From: Lachnospiraceae bacterium
Lineage (GTDB): Bacteria > Bacillota > Clostridia > Lachnospirales > Lachnospiraceae
Assembly: GCA_028706005.1 (NCBI GenBank)
Contig: JAQWCI010000005.1
Location: forward strand, 1 to 40,335
Reading direction: 5' to 3'
Length of the DNA: 40,335 bases
Both the position numbers and the translations under genes were made by a program. Shown here piece after piece: positions 39,167 through 40,335 of the stretch (its first letter is position 1; each line of letters begins with the position of its first letter). The notes below the pieces were generated by a model. The model ran no database searches. It had not been told where the DNA came from and worked only from the letters and a program-made list of their open reading frames with translations.

Positions 39167-40335
39167 TCACTCCAGTTCCTTTATCCACGCGCTCACAGAT
39201 GCGTCACTCGGCATCCTGAAATCGCCCCTCGGTGATAATGCCACTGAACCGACCTTTGGTCCGTCCGGCAGGCATGAGCGTTTAAACTGCTGGGCAAAAA
39301 ACCTGTAGTAGAACTTCTTAAGCCACTTAATAATTACACGATCATCGTACACGCCATCAAACGCAATATTTGCGATGCGCCTTATCTTGTCCGGTCCAAA
39401 GCCCCAGCGGAGCATGTAATAAAGGAAAAAGTCATGCAGTTCATAAGGTCCTACAAGATCCTCTGTCTTCTGTGAGATCATCCCGTCCGCTGTCGGGGGA
39501 AGGAGTTCAGGGGAAACAGGCGTATCAAGGACATCCAGCAGCACTGCGCGCAGGTCATCGTTTCCTGCTGTGTCAGCGCAGTAGCTGACAAGGTGCCGTA
39601 CCAGTGTTTTTGGCACTCCCGCGTTCACGCCGTACATGGACATGTGATCCCCGTTGTAAGTCGCCCAGCCAAGAGCCAACTCAGACATATCGCCTGTTCC
39701 GATGACAAGTCCGTTTGACTGATTTGCAAGATCCATCAGGATCTGTGTCCGCTCTCTGGCCTGCGAATTCTCATAAGTCACATCCTGCACTTCAGGGTCG
39801 TGCCCGATATCACGCAGATGAATCCCCACGGCTTCTTTTATATTGACTTCCTTTAGTGTTGCGCCAAGAGTTTTTGCAAGTTCCATTGCATTTGAATGTG
39901 TGCGCTCAGTTGTGCCGTAACATGGCAGCGTCACTGCAAGAATGTTCTCCCTTTTTATTCCGAGAAGATCAAATGCCCTTGCAGCGACGAGCAGTGCAAG
40001 CGTTGAATCCAGCCCTCCGGAGACACCGATAACTGCGGTGCTGCAGTGTGTGTGCTCAAAGCGCTTTTTGAGTCCTCTCGATTGAATGGCAAAGATCTCC
40101 TCGCAGCGCTCTCTTCTCTTCTTCTCATCTGACGGCACGAACGGCTTCGGATCAAAAGCTCTCTTCACGGCCGTTTCGCAGGCCGCTATATGAACAGGAA
40201 TATGCACATAATCATTGCCTGTCCCCTCCTGCCCAAAGGTATTCATTCTCTGTCTGTCATGCACAAGCCGCTGAAAATCTACATCAGCGCAGGTGACTCC
40301 CGTCTCAAAAAGTTCTGATTCTGCAAGTATGACCC
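39167..40335 (-). CDS. nadE: Glutamine-dependent NAD synthetase, C-terminal part (5' end outside window)
   Basis: Amidates deamido-NAD to NAD in the last step of NAD synthesis. The frame is open to the window edge, and upstream of the first in-window GTG it reads VILAESELFETGV, fitting the end of the nitrilase-type glutaminase domain, so the gene starts outside. The synthetase domain has the PP-loop SGGLDSTLALLVA, then LPCYGTTERTHSNAMELAKT, NSQARERTQILMDLANQ, VIGTGDMSELALGWATYNGD, and the C-terminal KFYYRFFAQQFKRSCLPDGP. The insert and length are those of the two-domain bacterial enzyme. It may head the nadE-dapF-SPFH unit. Confidence 0.95.
   Translation of the reverse strand, partial: VILAESELFETGVTCADVDFQRLVHDRQRMNTFGQEGTGNDYVHIPVHIAACETAVKRAFDPKPFVPSDEKKRRERCEEIFAIQSRGLKKRFEHTHCSTAVIGVSGGLDSTLALLVAARAFDLLGIKRENILAVTLPCYGTTERTHSNAMELAKTLGATLKEVNIKEAVGIHLRDIGHDPEVQDVTYENSQARERTQILMDLANQSNGLVIGTGDMSELALGWATYNGDHMSMYGVNAGVPKTLVRHLVSYCADTAGNDDLRAVLLDVLDTPVSPELLPPTADGMISQKTEDLVGPYELHDFFLYYMLRWGFGPDKIRRIANIAFDGVYDDRVIIKWLKKFYYRFFAQQFKRSCLPDGPKVGSVALSPRGDFRMPSDASVSAWIKELE

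Noticed and set aside
39147-39172. Hairpin GAGTGAGCA / TGCTTCACTC at the nadE stop as a terminator
   Set aside because: It has a bulge, overlaps the stop codon, and the following TTGTTTTG is too far away; dapF is probably read through.

Overview
The window looks like chromosomal core sequence of a low-to-mid GC Gram-positive anaerobe in Clostridia, most likely Lachnospiraceae. This rests on an infC-rpmI-rplT operon with an attenuator-type leader, a perfect CIRCE box on htpG, lipoproteins with Gram-positive style lipoboxes, strong GGAGG ribosome binding sites, a single-membrane YknXYZ-like efflux set, and a pair of large proteins that I recall as DUF5716/DUF5717-type families of Lachnospiraceae (recalled, not searched). 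I see no tRNA, rRNA, CRISPR array, insertion sequence, phage gene or integration site. Almost every gene is on the minus strand. Only the 3' end of larC at the left edge is on the plus strand.

Layout, left to right (transcription of minus genes runs right to left). 3-827: larC end, sharing a bidirectional terminator with the translation operon infC-rpmI-rplT (919-2185), whose infC starts at ATT and whose leader holds a terminator and a long-range helix. 2473-7074: a four-gene unit of LysR regulator, HAD hydrolase, small membrane protein and GH2 beta-mannosidase. 7270-11741: purine genes purF-purB-purA. 11811-14123: a polar amino-acid ABC importer (binding protein, permease, ATPase). 14266-22452: the most interesting part, a heat-shock type operon of CIRCE-htpG followed by a 1246-residue protein with two beta domains and a long helical array, a degenerate lid-less Hsp70-like protein, and a TPR-like protein. 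22660-31826: a seven-gene run of beta-CASP nuclease, thyA, folA, M3 oligopeptidase, FAD-dependent dehydrogenase, PrsA-like lipoprotein foldase and cardiolipin synthase. 31925-36328: a secreted protein and a YknXYZ-like efflux system whose adaptor gene is cut by one in-frame TAG. 36516-40335: SEC-C protein, SPFH/band-7 membrane protein, dapF, and the C-terminal part of glutamine-dependent nadE running off the window.

How they work together: larC, pur, nadE, folA/thyA and dapF are housekeeping cofactor, nucleotide and cell-wall functions. The htpG cluster is a candidate undescribed chaperone machine. An Hsp90 with eukaryote-like charged insertions is co-directional with an Hsp70-fold protein that keeps a recognisable substrate-binding beta domain but has degenerate nucleotide motifs, plus two helical-repeat partners, all downstream of one HrcA operator. 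The CIRCE palindrome is also followed by six Ts, so it may end transcription of the preceding operon. A second hairpin with a T-run, overlapping an extended -10 promoter, sits between htpG and its large partner.
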